The notes: generated by a model from the letters alone, not told the origin. Positions 1 to 8,402 are shown, numbered from the stretch's first letter. The stretch is DNA of 64,000 nucleotides from Trebonia sp963771985 (GCA_963771985.1 CAVYVO010000004.1:868001-932000), one strand, 5' to 3'. Translations and numbers: made by a program.

Positions 1-1072
1 TCCGTATCCCATCCGCGCTGACCCGGATCCGTACCGTCGCCTCCGCCCCTGGGGCGTGCCGGACGACGTTGGTCAGCGCTTCCTGGACGATCCGGTACAC
101 GGTAAGCGCCGCCGCCGGAGGCACCGCCGTAACGTCCCCGGTGAAGGCCAGGCTGACTGGTGTGCCGGCGGAACGGACCATGGCGGCCAAGTCGCCGAGG
201 TCGGCAAGTCCTGGTGCAGGCGCCAGGGCTTGGTCCTGACCGGCATGGCCAGCATGTCCGGGCATCCAGGGCACGTCGGGCTCGTCGTCGCCGCGGAGCA
301 GCCCGAGGATGCGCCGCAGTTCGTCAAGCGCGCCGCGGCTGGAATCCTCGACCACGGCCAGGGCCCGCAGGGCCTCGGCCGGCCGGGCCGGGCCGACCCT
401 CCGGCCGACTCCGGCCTGCACGGCGACCACGCTGAGCGTGTGTGCCAGCACGTCGTGCAGTTCCCTGGCGATCCGGAGCCGTTCCTCGGCCGCCGCGCGG
501 CGGCTGTGCGCCGCCTCGGCCTGCTGCCGCTGCGCGGCCTGCTCCGCGACCCCCGCCTGGTACTTGCGGCGCTCTCGCACGCCTACGCCCACGAACCACA
601 TCGCCGCCGCGGCCAGCATGCTGTGCAGCAGCTCAGAATCGGTCCGGCCCGCGGCCGCCGCGGACAGCAGCCCGGCTCCGATCGCCGTCTCGGCCGCCAC
701 GAGCGCGGCCACCGCGACCGGACGGGACAGGCGCAGCGCGGCCATGTACGCGGCCATGCCGAGCATCAGGTCAGCGCTCAGCGGCGCCCGCCCGAGTGCC
801 GTCAGGGCCGCGACGGCCGCCACCACGACGATGAACACCGGCAGCGGCCAGATCCGCCGCACCGCGACGGGCAGCGTCGCCGCTGCGAAGAGGGCCGCTA
901 CCGGGGCGCTCGGCACCCTGAAATGCGGCGCGTGTATCACGTGCAGCCCGGACGTGAGCAGGATCGCGGTCAGGACAGCGGCCCCGATGTCGATGGCCAG
1001 CCACTGCCCGGGGGGGATCCGGTACGTCAGGGGCGGCCGCGGCATGTCGTCCGGCCGGTCACTGCCAGGCAT
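1..1072 (-). CDS. NarL-type sensor histidine kinase (3' end cut by window edge)
   Basis: A two-component sensor kinase that would autophosphorylate on His and pass phosphate to a LuxR/NarL-type response regulator. The reverse strand reads from an ATG at 1072. The N-terminal part, about residues 25-165, has several hydrophobic segments (a membrane sensor without an obvious extracellular loop), followed by a short coiled stretch rich in A/Q/E. The H-box reads RIARELHDVLAH with His at about residue 206, then comes the DHp helix and the start of the HATPase domain (AALTVYRIVQEALTNVVRH, the N-box). The frame is still open at base 1, so the G-boxes and C-terminus lie outside. A cognate regulator would be expected just beyond the left edge. 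Family assignment is firm; the signal is unknown. Confidence 0.88.
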   Translation of the reverse strand, partial: MPGSDRPDDMPRPPLTYRIPPGQWLAIDIGAAVLTAILLTSGLHVIHAPHFRVPSAPVAALFAAATLPVAVRRIWPLPVFIVVVAAVAALTALGRAPLSADLMLGMAAYMAALRLSRPVAVAALVAAETAIGAGLLSAAAAGRTDSELLHSMLAAAAMWFVGVGVRERRKYQAGVAEQAAQRQQAEAAHSRRAAAEERLRIARELHDVLAHTLSVVAVQAGVGRRVGPARPAEALRALAVVEDSSRGALDELRRILGLLRGDDEPDVPWMPGHAGHAGQDQALAPAPGLADLGDLAAMVRSAGTPVSLAFTGDVTAVPPAAALTVYRIVQEALTNVVRHAPGAEATVRIRVSADGIR

Positions 1073-1354
1073 GGTCTCAGGCTAGTCCCGGCTGCCAGCC
1101 GGGCGCGTCCGTCCCTGGTCGGAGCGTGTCTACATCCTCGGATGTAGCGCGCACGTCCAGGCGCCTGCCGCGCATCAGGCCGGACAGGCCGGATGCGCGG
1201 CAGGACGAGCCAGACGCTGCCTGTCACCCAGTCAGCGGTTGCCCGTCCGGGCCGGTGACGCGGGCGAGGGTAGCGGCTGCGAGGTGCTGGATGGCGGGAG
1301 GCAGGGGGACGTAGCCGAGGTGCTGACCAGAGGCCGGCCGTTCATCCTGTGTCG

Positions 1355-1392
1355 ATTCTGTGATAGAACTATTAATGATTCTATCACAGAAT
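1355..1392. promoter_or_regulatory. Large palindromic operator upstream of the MFS exporter
   Basis: A perfect 14-bp inverted repeat, ATTCTGTGATAGAA at 1355-1368 and its complement at 1379-1392, with a 10-bp AT-rich centre that is itself nearly symmetric. It is an island of low GC 60 bp before the exporter start. This layout is typical of a TetR- or MarR-type operator. No such regulator gene is adjacent; the left neighbour is a sensor kinase pointing away. The 1073-1451 interval otherwise shows only a GC-rich tail before the palindrome. Confidence 0.75.
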
Positions 1393-1451
1393 TAACTGGG
1401 AGTGCATGGTGAGAGCCTCCGGATTTCGCCGCTCGTGCCGGAAGGGGCCGC

Positions 1452-2852
1452 GTGGTGATGCTGCTGCGTGAGGCGGCGCGTCCGGCCGTGGTGCGCGAGC
1501 ACCGGATGGCGCCGTGGTTCGCGGTGGCCACGGTGTGCTTCGGCGCGTTCATGGGCCAGCTGGACGCCAGCATCGTGACGCTGGCGTTCCCGGCGCTGCA
1601 GCGCCAGTTCGGAGTGGGCCTGGCGGGGGTGCAGTGGGTGTCGCTGTCGTACCTGCTGGCCCTGGTGGTGCTGCTGGTGCCGGTGGGCCGCTGGTCCGAC
1701 CGAGCCGGCCGCAAGCTGGTGTACCTGTACGGGTTCGTGATCTTCACGGCCGCGTCGGCGGGGTGCGGGCTGGCGTGGTCGCTGGGCGCGCTGATCGCGC
1801 TGCGGGTGGTGCAGGCGGCCGGGGCTGCGATGCTGCAGGCCAACAGCGTGGCGCTGGTGGCCACGAGTGCTCCGCCGAGGAAGCGGCGGGCGGCGCTGGG
1901 GATCCAGGCGGCGGCGCAGGCGCTCGGCCTCGCGCTCGGCCCGGTCGCCGGGGGCCTGCTGCTGGCAGCGTCCGGATGGCGGTGGATCTTCTTCGTCAAC
2001 GTGCCGGTCGGCGTGGTGGCGCTGGCGGCGGGCTGGTTCCTGCTCCCGCGCACCCGGCAGCGCGCCAGCCGGGCAGGCGCGGACCCGGCGGGACTCGTGT
2101 TGCTGGCCGCCACCCTCACCGCCGGGCTGCTGGCGGTGTCCGCCATCTCCGGCCTGGGCATGCCCGCCGCCGCCACAGCCGGGTGCGGCGCGGTGGCCGT
2201 ACTGGCCGCGACGGGGCTGGTGTGGTGGGAACGGCGGGCGGCATCGCCGCTGATCGACATGCCGCTGCTAACAGGCGGTGGCCTGGGGGCGGGGCTTGCC
2301 GGGGCGCTGTGCGCCTACATGGTGCTGTTCGGCCCGCTGGTGCTCTTCCCCCAGCTGATGTCGGCGCACGGCGACGGCCCGCTGCGGACGGGGCTGATCC
2401 TGGCCGCGCTGCCCGCTGGTTTCGGGGTGGCCGCCGTCGCCGCCGAGCGGGTCCTGCCCGCCCGCTGGCCAAACGGGTACCGCTGCGCCGCGGGCGGGAT
2501 CCTGGCCGCCGGCTGCGCCGCGGGCCTGGCCGTCCCCGGCTCCGCCGCGGTGACGGCGCTGCTGCTGGGTGTCCTCGGTCTCGGCCTGGGCGTCTATATC
2601 CCGGCCAACAACGCGGCCATCATGGCGGCGGTCCCGGCCAGCAGCTCAGCCGCCGTCGGCGGGCTCGTCAGCATGGCCCGCGGCCTGGGCACCGCCCTCG
2701 GGGTCGTAGCGGTGTCCCTGGCACTACACGCCGGGAGCAGACCGGGCCCGGCCATGCTCACGCTGGCGACCCTGGCACTGGCCGCGGCCTGGACCGGGCG
2801 TGCCGCACGAGCCGGGGAGCACCATGACGCGGCACCAGGCGGCGAGGCATGA
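1452..2852 (+). CDS. MFS multidrug exporter, DHA2 (EmrB/QacA) family
   Basis: A predicted 466-residue inner-membrane proton-coupled drug exporter. It shows the DHA2 signatures in order: motif D1 (GQLDASIVTLAFPAL) in TM1, motif A (GRWSDRAGRK) in the TM2-3 loop, and motif C (GLALGPVAGGLL) in TM5, with hydrophobic segments consistent with about 14 membrane helices. The length is on the short side for DHA2 proteins. The start GTG at 1452 is followed in frame by ATG at 1458. The purine-rich GGAAGGGG at 1440-1447 suits either, so the exact start is uncertain by two codons. A large palindrome (1355-1392) sits in its promoter region and suggests repression relieved by a ligand. The substrate cannot be told from sequence. 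The stop overlaps the start of a decayed cation-efflux gene. Confidence 0.92.
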   Translation: MVMLLREAARPAVVREHRMAPWFAVATVCFGAFMGQLDASIVTLAFPALQRQFGVGLAGVQWVSLSYLLALVVLLVPVGRWSDRAGRKLVYLYGFVIFTAASAGCGLAWSLGALIALRVVQAAGAAMLQANSVALVATSAPPRKRRAALGIQAAAQALGLALGPVAGGLLLAASGWRWIFFVNVPVGVVALAAGWFLLPRTRQRASRAGADPAGLVLLAATLTAGLLAVSAISGLGMPAAATAGCGAVAVLAATGLVWWERRAASPLIDMPLLTGGGLGAGLAGALCAYMVLFGPLVLFPQLMSAHGDGPLRTGLILAALPAGFGVAAVAAERVLPARWPNGYRCAAGGILAAGCAAGLAVPGSAAVTALLLGVLGLGLGVYIPANNAAIMAAVPASSSAAVGGLVSMARGLGTALGVVAVSLALHAGSRPGPAMLTLATLALAAAWTGRAARAGEHHDAAPGGEA

Positions 2853-3377
2853 ACCCAGCGGCCGGGATCAACGTGCTGGCGATCACGGCGGTGATGGCCC
2901 GGTCGGTCGCACTGGCCGGGTTCGGCCTGGATTCAGCTGTAGAGATCGGCGCGTCTGTCGTCGTGATCTGGGAGCTGTCCGGCACGGGCGAGGAACGGCA
3001 GCGGCAGGGCCTGCGGCTGATCGGGTGAGCGTTCGCCGCCCTCGCGGTCTACCTGCTCGCTCAGTCGACCTTCGTGCTGGCGGCCGGCTTGCGCCCGCGA
3101 CATCCCGTGGCTGGGATCGCCTGGACCGCGGTGACCGCGGCGGTGATGTTCACGCTGGCCGCGGGCAAGGCCAGGACCGTGCGGGCACTGGACAATCCGG
3201 TGCTGCGCACCGAGGGACGGGTGACCATGATCGACGGCATCCTCACCGTCGCGGTGCTGGCCGGCCTGCTGCTGAACGCGGCGGCGGGCTGGTGGTGGGC
3301 GGACCCTGCCGCCGGGCTACGTGCTGGTGTACTACGCGATTCGCGAGGTACGAGAGATCTTCTTCGCCGGACACTGA
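2849..3377 (+). pseudogene. Decayed CDF-like cation-efflux gene (copy of the gene at 18748)
   Basis: Its translation matches the intact 199-aa CDF-like protein at 18748-19347 almost residue for residue from ARSVALAGFGLDS onward. Three lesions are visible. The first roughly 40 codons are replaced by a short unrelated lead (MNPAAGINV). A TGA at 3026-3028 stands where the intact copy has a TAC (Tyr) codon. An extra G near 3317 (GCCGGGCTAC against GCCGGCTAC) shifts the frame 20 codons before the end, although the terminal REIFFAGH-type sequence is still recognisable in the shifted frame up to the stop at 3375-3377. Its ATG overlaps the exporter stop (ATGA), so it may once have been co-transcribed. 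It is not expected to make a functional transporter. Confidence 0.85.
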
Positions 3378-3643
3378 GCCGCGGACGTCCAGCATTCTCG
3401 TTCGGCGGCGGCGGCCTGGGCTAGCACCGCCTGCGCGAACTGCCGCGCCTCGGCCACCGTGAGGCCTGCCCACGCGGCACCTTGGCAGCCGGAGTACTCC
3501 CCTAGGTCGACGAAGACTCGCGCGGCGGGATGGCGGGCGTCACCGAGAGCGAGCCTGCCGACCGTGAGTTGCCGCCCGCAGCTCGTGCGCACATAGTCGT
3601 GCTCTCTGTCAGAGCCCGAGCCTGCGGCTGGATCTGGCCTCAT
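3332..3643 (-). CDS. Small protein of unknown function (103 aa)
   Basis: A short protein with an excellent ribosome-binding site (AGGAGG ending 7 nt before the ATG at 3643). The middle reads like a compact alpha/beta domain, with SCGRQLTVGRLAL followed by LTVAEARQFAQAVLAQA. That second segment resembles the C-terminal helix of small actinobacterial DUF6907-type proteins, but I am not certain of the family. The last dozen residues (CPAKKISRTSRIA) are simply the antisense of the decayed CDF gene's 3' end. A near-identical tail occurs in CopA, which overlaps the intact CDF copy the same way. A strong palindrome (3684-3703) lies 40 bp upstream and matches the operators of the sulfur genes, so this protein probably belongs to that regulon. 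Confidence 0.6.
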   Translation of the reverse strand: MRPDPAAGSGSDREHDYVRTSCGRQLTVGRLALGDARHPAARVFVDLGEYSGCQGAAWAGLTVAEARQFAQAVLAQAAAAERECWTSAAQCPAKKISRTSRIA

Positions 3644-3683
3644 CGTGCACCTCCTGGCTATCGCGTGACCGCCGATGCCGTTG

Positions 3684-3703
3684 CTATACCCTCATGGGTA
3701 TAG
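3684..3703. promoter_or_regulatory. CsoR/CstR-type operator
   Basis: CTATACCC-TCAT-GGGTATAG, a perfect 8+8 inverted repeat, flanked by GTTG/CAAC. It matches the ATACCC-N4-GGGTAT sites elsewhere in the window and lies 40 bp before the minus-strand gene starting at 3643. Confidence 0.7.
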
Positions 3704-4431
3704 GCAACGACCCGGCCGTCATTATTCCGGCCTACGCCAGCGCGCTGAACCGGCCAGACCATGGGAAGGTGCCGCTGATTGATCCGGTCGCGGGCAGCGG
3801 GCACGAGTGGGGGCACGGAGTGCGGGCTTCAGCGCACGATAGGCCGCGGCTGTTATCAACTTTGGGCGTGTCGTGGCAGGCCTCCCGGCAGACCTATGCC
3901 CGAATTGCTCTCTTTATAGAACTATGCGAACTAATGATGCCCGGCGGCACTGCCTGCCGTATGAGGTCTGTGGCCCCTGGCCTCACAAGATGAGGCTTGT
4001 GGGCCACCGACCTAAACCCTGCCGCAGCGGCAAGGCGCGGTAAACCACATGGCTGACCGGAAACCAGACATCAATAACTTAACTCCCAACGAGACCATAG
4101 CGAGAAAGAATCTTCGCCGGGAAAATGTCTTAGCGATCATGAAGATACTGGTGGGGCGGCCTCAAATCCAGAAATTCCTGATTCCATGCCATGCACCGTA
4201 CCGATGACCGCCACGGGTTTCCTCGAGGTCCGGGCGCGCGGACCAGGCGGGCCGGGCACCGGGAGCTCGTCATCGCCGACGGCGTGAAACACGGCAGCCG
4301 CACTTCGGTACGTGAGCTACCGGGATAGCCGCGGTCAGCGCGCCGCCCCGGGCGGCAGGCCCGGGGCGCGGCCCGGGCGCCCCGCGGGGCGCCATCCCGG
4401 GCCGAAGCCGCGGCCATCCCGGAGCCCCGGT

Positions 4432-4700
4432 AACGTGAAAGCTTTCCCGCCCCGGGACGGCTCTGTCGCACATCTGGATGATAACGGAGCCCTGACGCCG
4501 CCCGCCCGCCGTATTTTCCCTATGAACGCCCCGAGATCGAACTAACGTGAAAGATAACCGGCCTCATAGGGCGTGAGATCCTTCACGTTATCGAAAACCG
4601 GCGAGGAGCGGGACACCGGACGGCCGCCAGCGCACGATCGGACCGTTACCCTCCAGTTATATGAGACAGAGCCCCCGGGACGCGCGGGATCCTTCACGAT
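4432..4700. repeat. Four copies of an AACGTGAAAG motif in a gene-poor interval
   Basis: The interval 3704-4826 contains no gene I can support. Within it AACGTGAAAG occurs at 4432-4441 and 4544-4553, and in inverted orientation as CTTCACGTT at 4581-4589 and CTTCACGAT at 4692-4700. The last two are each preceded by GATC. The 4544 and 4581 copies form an inverted pair. They could be regulator sites or a dispersed short repeat; no function can be assigned. Confidence 0.4.
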
Positions 4701-4826
4701 AATCCCGGCGCCCGGCCCATCCCCGCCGCCGGCGGCAGGCGGCCGGAGACGGGCGCGCAAGCGCGGGAAGAGCCGCCCATCGCCGCAGGTCATACGCTAA
4801 AAATGTGGCTGCCGTGATGAAAGGCC

Positions 4827-5294
4827 TCAGGTGAAGATGATCTCGCCCCCGGCGGCCAGGTCGTAGAACTCGCCGACCGTGATGATGTCCTTGACCTGGT
4901 CGATCAGGTCTTCCTTGGTGATACCGAACAGGTCGGCCGACGCCTTGCACGCGTACAGCCCGGCACCGGTGTCGGCGATCATCTCGACGAACTCAGGGAT
5001 GGACGGGATGTCGAGCTGGTCCATCTTCCGGGCCATGTAGTGGGTCATGACCGACGAGACGCCGGGCAGTCCGCCCGCCCAGGTGGCCAGGTGCAGGCCC
5101 GGGTTGCCGACGGTGGCGAGCTTGATGTGCTCGTGGCGTGCCTTGTGGACGGCGTCCAGGCCGAAGAAGGTGAAGAACACGTTGGCCTCCATCCCCTCGG
5201 CGCGGGCGCCATTGGCCATGATCAGGCCAGGGTAGATGCCCTCGAGAGAGCCCTTGGAGACGATGATGGAGACTTTCTCGATCTTGGCGGCCAT
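4827..5294 (-). CDS. DsrE/DsrF-like sulfur-relay protein
   Basis: A 155-residue soluble protein of the DsrE/DsrF/peroxiredoxin-like superfamily, whose members carry persulfide sulfur on a conserved Cys in cytoplasmic sulfur-transfer chains. The fold signature is the N-terminal VSIIVSKGSLEGIYPGL strand-loop, followed by NVFFTFFGLDAV and then GLYACKASADLFGI, with the only Cys at residue 116 in the position of the sulfane-carrying Cys. It is the last gene of a leftward set with the DsrC/TusE-like gene (13 bp apart) and SQR. This context supports sulfur transfer after sulfide oxidation. The partner is most likely the neighbouring DsrC-like protein, by inference. Confidence 0.85.
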   Translation of the reverse strand: MAAKIEKVSIIVSKGSLEGIYPGLIMANGARAEGMEANVFFTFFGLDAVHKARHEHIKLATVGNPGLHLATWAGGLPGVSSVMTHYMARKMDQLDIPSIPEFVEMIADTGAGLYACKASADLFGITKEDLIDQVKDIITVGEFYDLAAGGEIIFT

Positions 5295-5307
5295 GTGATC
5301 ATCCCTT

Positions 5308-5625
5308 TCAGATGCAGCCGCGGGGCTTGGGAATCCCGGCGATCTTCGCCGCTTCCTTCGCCGGGCCCTTCGGGAACAGCTGGTAGAGCTCCTTGACGGA
5401 CACGCCGGAGGTCTTGCCGAGCACGCGGACGGTGGGGCCGGTCCCCTTGGTCTCGTATTCGTGCCGCATGAACTTGATGACCTGCCAGTGCCGCTCGGTC
5501 AGTTCGGTGATGCCTTCCTGACCGGCGATCAGCGGCGCCATCTCCTCGCGCCATTGGCCGGGATCGGTGAAGAAACCCTCGTCGTTGACCGTGACCTCGG
5601 TGCCTGCGTAGGTGATCGTGGGCAT
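5308..5625 (-). CDS. DsrC/TusE-family sulfur carrier with a single C-terminal Cys
   Basis: A 105-residue member of the DsrC/TusE family, small proteins that carry sulfur on a flexible C-terminal arm. The family core is clear: NDEGFF near residue 14, ELTERHWQVIKFMR, and the C-terminal arm LYQLFPKGPAKEAAKIAGIP. The penultimate Cys (C104, usually called CysA) is present. The second arm Cys, 11 residues earlier in true DsrC, is Ala93 here. It therefore cannot form the intramolecular trisulfide used with DsrAB and should act like TusE or another one-Cys relay protein. Its ATG overlaps the SQR stop by one base (TAATG), implying translational coupling. No DsrAB genes are in the window. Confidence 0.87.
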   Translation of the reverse strand: MPTITYAGTEVTVNDEGFFTDPGQWREEMAPLIAGQEGITELTERHWQVIKFMRHEYETKGTGPTVRVLGKTSGVSVKELYQLFPKGPAKEAAKIAGIPKPRGCI

Positions 5626-6896
5626 TAGCGTCCCTTTCCTGATCGCGTCCGGGAGCCGGTGCCGGGCAGGTGCTTCCCGGCCATCGACATCTGGCTGTGC
5701 ACGGCGGGTATCTCCCTGCCCGGTAGCAGTACGTGCCAGTAGAGCCAGCCGAACGCCAGCTTCCCCAGGTGATTGAGCCGTGACTCACGCAGCAGCGGGA
5801 GCCCGGCACGGCCGGGGAAATGCCCGGTCATCGGCTCGTTGTCGTAGTTGAAGTCGATCAGCAGCGCCTTGCCGTGCCCGCTTTCGATGAAGCAGTTGGT
5901 GTGCCCGTCGAACGCCGCGTCCAGCGGCTCGCCCGCCAGGTACCTGGCGATGTTCCCGGCGACGATGTCGCCCTCGAAGTGGGCCACCGACCCCGCCTTG
6001 GATGTGGGGATGTCAGCGGCGTCTCCGATCACGAACACGTTCGGCCTGGCCTTGGACTGCAGGGTCCGCTGGTCGGTGGGCACGAATCCGAGTTCGTCGC
6101 CCAGGCCGGGCGAGCGGCTGACATAGTCCTGGCCGCTGTGCAGGGGGATCACGACCGCCAAGTCGAAGCCAACCTCGCGCCCGTCGTAGGAGACCAGGCG
6201 CCCGCCGGCGCCGTCCACCTCACCGGTGTTGAACTCCGTGACGAGGCTGACCCCCTTGTCCGTCAGCAGCCCGCTGAGCTCTCGGTTGCATACGGCCTTG
6301 GTGAAAGCGCCGTCGAGCGGGGTGATGTAGGTCAGCTCGACCTTGTCCCTGATGCCGCGCTCGCGGAAGTAGGAATCAGCCAGGAAGCAGAACTCCAGCG
6401 GCGCGACCGGGCACTTGATCGGCATGTCCAGCACCGTCACGGCCAGCCGGCCGCCGCTGAACCCCGCTAGCGCCCGCCGCAGTGCCACCGCGCCGTCCAG
6501 CGTGTAGAAGGTGAACACCTTTTCCATCCAGCCCGGCCCGGTGAGACCCTCGGTCTCCTCCGGTACCAGCCGGGCGCCGGTCGCGATCACCAGCACGTCG
6601 TAGCCGACCAGCGTGCCGTCGGCCAGCAGCACCTCGTCCTTGTCGAGGTCAACGCGGTCGACGGCGGCCTGCCGGAAGGTCACGCCGCGGTGGAACTGGC
6701 GGTGCCGCGGGCGGGTCAGGCTGCCGGGCTCGGCCTTGCCGAACGGCACGAACAGCAGGCCCGGCTGATAGACGTGCTCGTCATCGGGATCGATGACGAC
6801 GATCTCGGCGGCGCCGCGGCCGAGCGTCCGCCGCAGCCGGTTAGCGACCAGCGTCCCGCCGGTACCGCCGCCCAGGATGACGATTCTTTTTTCCAC
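5625..6896 (-). CDS. sqr: Sulfide:quinone oxidoreductase-like FAD enzyme (copy 1)
   Basis: An FAD-dependent pyridine-nucleotide-disulfide-type oxidoreductase of the SQR/FccB group, which oxidises sulfide to persulfide or polysulfide and passes electrons to quinone at the membrane. It has the N-terminal dinucleotide fold RIVILGGGTGGTLVANRL, the second FAD contact NVFVIGDAADIPTSKAG, a redox Cys in DMPIKCPVAPLEFC, and another Cys in TNCFIESGHGKAL. The C-terminal region has amphipathic aromatic stretches (KLAFGWLYWHVLLPG) for membrane attachment. I chose GTG 6896 because the Rossmann strand starts directly after it and an operator-like palindrome lies at 6915-6930; a GTG at 6962 would put that palindrome inside the gene. 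The product is about 423 aa. A paralogue lies at 23864. Confidence 0.88.
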   Translation of the reverse strand: MEKRIVILGGGTGGTLVANRLRRTLGRGAAEIVVIDPDDEHVYQPGLLFVPFGKAEPGSLTRPRHRQFHRGVTFRQAAVDRVDLDKDEVLLADGTLVGYDVLVIATGARLVPEETEGLTGPGWMEKVFTFYTLDGAVALRRALAGFSGGRLAVTVLDMPIKCPVAPLEFCFLADSYFRERGIRDKVELTYITPLDGAFTKAVCNRELSGLLTDKGVSLVTEFNTGEVDGAGGRLVSYDGREVGFDLAVVIPLHSGQDYVSRSPGLGDELGFVPTDQRTLQSKARPNVFVIGDAADIPTSKAGSVAHFEGDIVAGNIARYLAGEPLDAAFDGHTNCFIESGHGKALLIDFNYDNEPMTGHFPGRAGLPLLRESRLNHLGKLAFGWLYWHVLLPGREIPAVHSQMSMAGKHLPGTGSRTRSGKGR

Positions 6897-6914
6897 GGTC
6901 CCAGGATGCGGCGG

Positions 6915-6930
6915 ATACCGGGGCGGGTAT
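6915..6930. promoter_or_regulatory. CsoR/CstR-type operator, one mismatch
   Basis: ATACCG-GGGC-GGGTAT, one base from the ATACCC-N4-GGGTAT consensus, placed 19 bp before the SQR start. It implies that the SQR-DsrC-DsrE set has its own promoter. Confidence 0.55.
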
Positions 6931-6974
6931 AGAGACGATTGTCCCGCACTGGCATGGCCCACTGTCCCGGGACA

Positions 6975-8369
6975 TCAGGACACGGCGGCTGCCGGGGTGA
7001 CGACGGGCAGGCCGGCCTTGGCGGCGCGGTCGAAGTCATCGTCGATGGCTACGACCACCCGGTCCGCGGCGTCGAGGAAGGAGGCGGCGACCGACGCCCG
7101 GTAGCCGGCCTCGCAGTGCACCCAGAGCTCGCCGCCGGGCAGTCCCCCTATCCGGTCCGGCAGGTCGTGCAGTGGAATGTGCACGGCCCCGTCGATGTGC
7201 GATTGCTCCCACTCGGAGTCGCGGCGCACGTCGAGGACGACGACCGGGCGGTGGTGACGGACGGCGGCCAGCCCGGCGAAGTCCGCGACCGGGTAGCCGC
7301 GCAGCGGCTGCCCGGCTGCCCAGGCGGCGGGCCCGCCGTCGGCGGCGGCCTGCGGGCGGTCGATGCCGATCCGCACCAGCTCCCGCTGGGCCTCGGCCAC
7401 CTGTTCGGGGGTCTGGCCGAGCAGGGTCAGCGGCGTGTCCCAGGGGATGAGCCAGCCCAGGTAGGTGGCGAAGCTGCCGTCCAGGTCGAAGCTGAGCGTG
7501 CCGGCCAGGTGCCCGGCGGCAAATGCCCGGCGGGCACGCAGGTCCACCACCCACTCGCCCGCCTCGATCCGGCGGCGCAGCTCGCCGGCCTCGGCGCGGC
7601 GCGGCGGCCTCAGGTCCGGGCCGGCCGGGCCGGCGGCGTTGGCCGGGCCCATGTGCGCGTAATAGGCGGGGTAGTCGTCCAGGCCGGCCAGCGTCTCGGC
7701 CACGTACCTGTCCTCATCCAGGGTCAGCACGGGGTTGACTGCCCGTTCCCGGCCGATGGTCGAGGAGGTGCCCTCGGACTGGGTGGCCGAGCAGAAGCTG
7801 CCGAACCCGTGCGTGGGATAGACGTCCGCGTCCCCGGGCAGCTCGGCCGCCAGCCGGCGCGCCGACGCGTACTGGGCACGCGCCAGCTCGTGTGCGTGGG
7901 CCTTACCGAGCAGGTCCGGGCGTCCGGTCGAGCCGTACAGCAGCGAGCCGCCGCTGAAGACGGCGTGCGGATGCCCCGCGGCCTCCAGCGCGTAGGACAG
8001 GTGCGTGAACGTGTGCCCGGGGGTAGCCAGCACCCGGACGCTCATCACCGGGCTGATGTCGATGACATCCCCGTCGCGAACAGCGACCCGGTCGAAGGCG
8101 ACCGGGTCGGCCGCGTTGACGTGGTAGGCGGCGCCGGCCAGGCGGGCCAGCGCCAGGCCGCCGGTCACGTAGTCGTTGTGCAGGTGGGTCTCGAACACGT
8201 GCGTAATGCGCACGCCGCGGGCGGCGGCCAGGGCGAGCACCCGGTCGATGTCCCGCTGCGGATCGATCACCAGCGCGACCGACCCGTCATGCGCGAGGTA
8301 GCTGCGGTCACCCAGTGCCGGGGTGTCGATGGGGATGACCTCCACGCCGGATCCAGCCGTGATACTCAT
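6975..8369 (-). CDS. MBL-fold persulfide dioxygenase / rhodanese fusion (copy 1)
   Basis: A 464-residue cytoplasmic fusion of an ETHE1-like metallo-beta-lactamase domain with two C-terminal rhodanese domains. This is the architecture of CstB-type enzymes, which oxidise low-molecular-weight persulfide to sulfite or thiosulfate. The N-terminal domain carries THLHNDYVTGG (H62, H64, D66, with Tyr67 where classical proteins have His) and later TPGHTFTHLSY and THGFGSFC. The first rhodanese domain (about 255-340) lacks a catalytic Cys; the second has VHCEAGYR with Cys419. Start ATG 8369 has a GGAG site 10 nt upstream and sits just inside the operator at 8387-8402; a longer open frame upstream would cross that operator. 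A paralogue is at 25072. Confidence 0.9.
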   Translation of the reverse strand: MSITAGSGVEVIPIDTPALGDRSYLAHDGSVALVIDPQRDIDRVLALAAARGVRITHVFETHLHNDYVTGGLALARLAGAAYHVNAADPVAFDRVAVRDGDVIDISPVMSVRVLATPGHTFTHLSYALEAAGHPHAVFSGGSLLYGSTGRPDLLGKAHAHELARAQYASARRLAAELPGDADVYPTHGFGSFCSATQSEGTSSTIGRERAVNPVLTLDEDRYVAETLAGLDDYPAYYAHMGPANAAGPAGPDLRPPRRAEAGELRRRIEAGEWVVDLRARRAFAAGHLAGTLSFDLDGSFATYLGWLIPWDTPLTLLGQTPEQVAEAQRELVRIGIDRPQAAADGGPAAWAAGQPLRGYPVADFAGLAAVRHHRPVVVLDVRRDSEWEQSHIDGAVHIPLHDLPDRIGGLPGGELWVHCEAGYRASVAASFLDAADRVVVAIDDDFDRAAKAGLPVVTPAAAVS

Positions 8370-8386
8370 GCGCCCACTCCTATCCA

Positions 8387-8402
8387 ATACCCCACTGGGT
8401 AT
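8387..8402. promoter_or_regulatory. CsoR/CstR-type operator
   Basis: ATACCC-CACT-GGGTAT, a perfect match to the window-wide motif, 17 bp before the MBL-rhodanese start at 8369. Confidence 0.75.

Noticed and set aside
56..1147. A long plus-strand open frame at the left edge
   Set aside because: The opposite strand reads a clear histidine kinase with H-box and N-box; the plus-strand product is Arg/Pro-rich without any domain.
3694..3993. A 99-codon plus-strand frame starting inside the operator at 3684
   Set aside because: No Shine-Dalgarno, start codon inside a perfect palindrome, no recognisable domain, unusual codon mix.
3981..4005. A further LysR-type site (ACAAG then CTTGT)
   Set aside because: The spacing is 6 instead of 5, no promoter or gene follows, and the flanks pair only with a bulge; more likely a chance hairpin.
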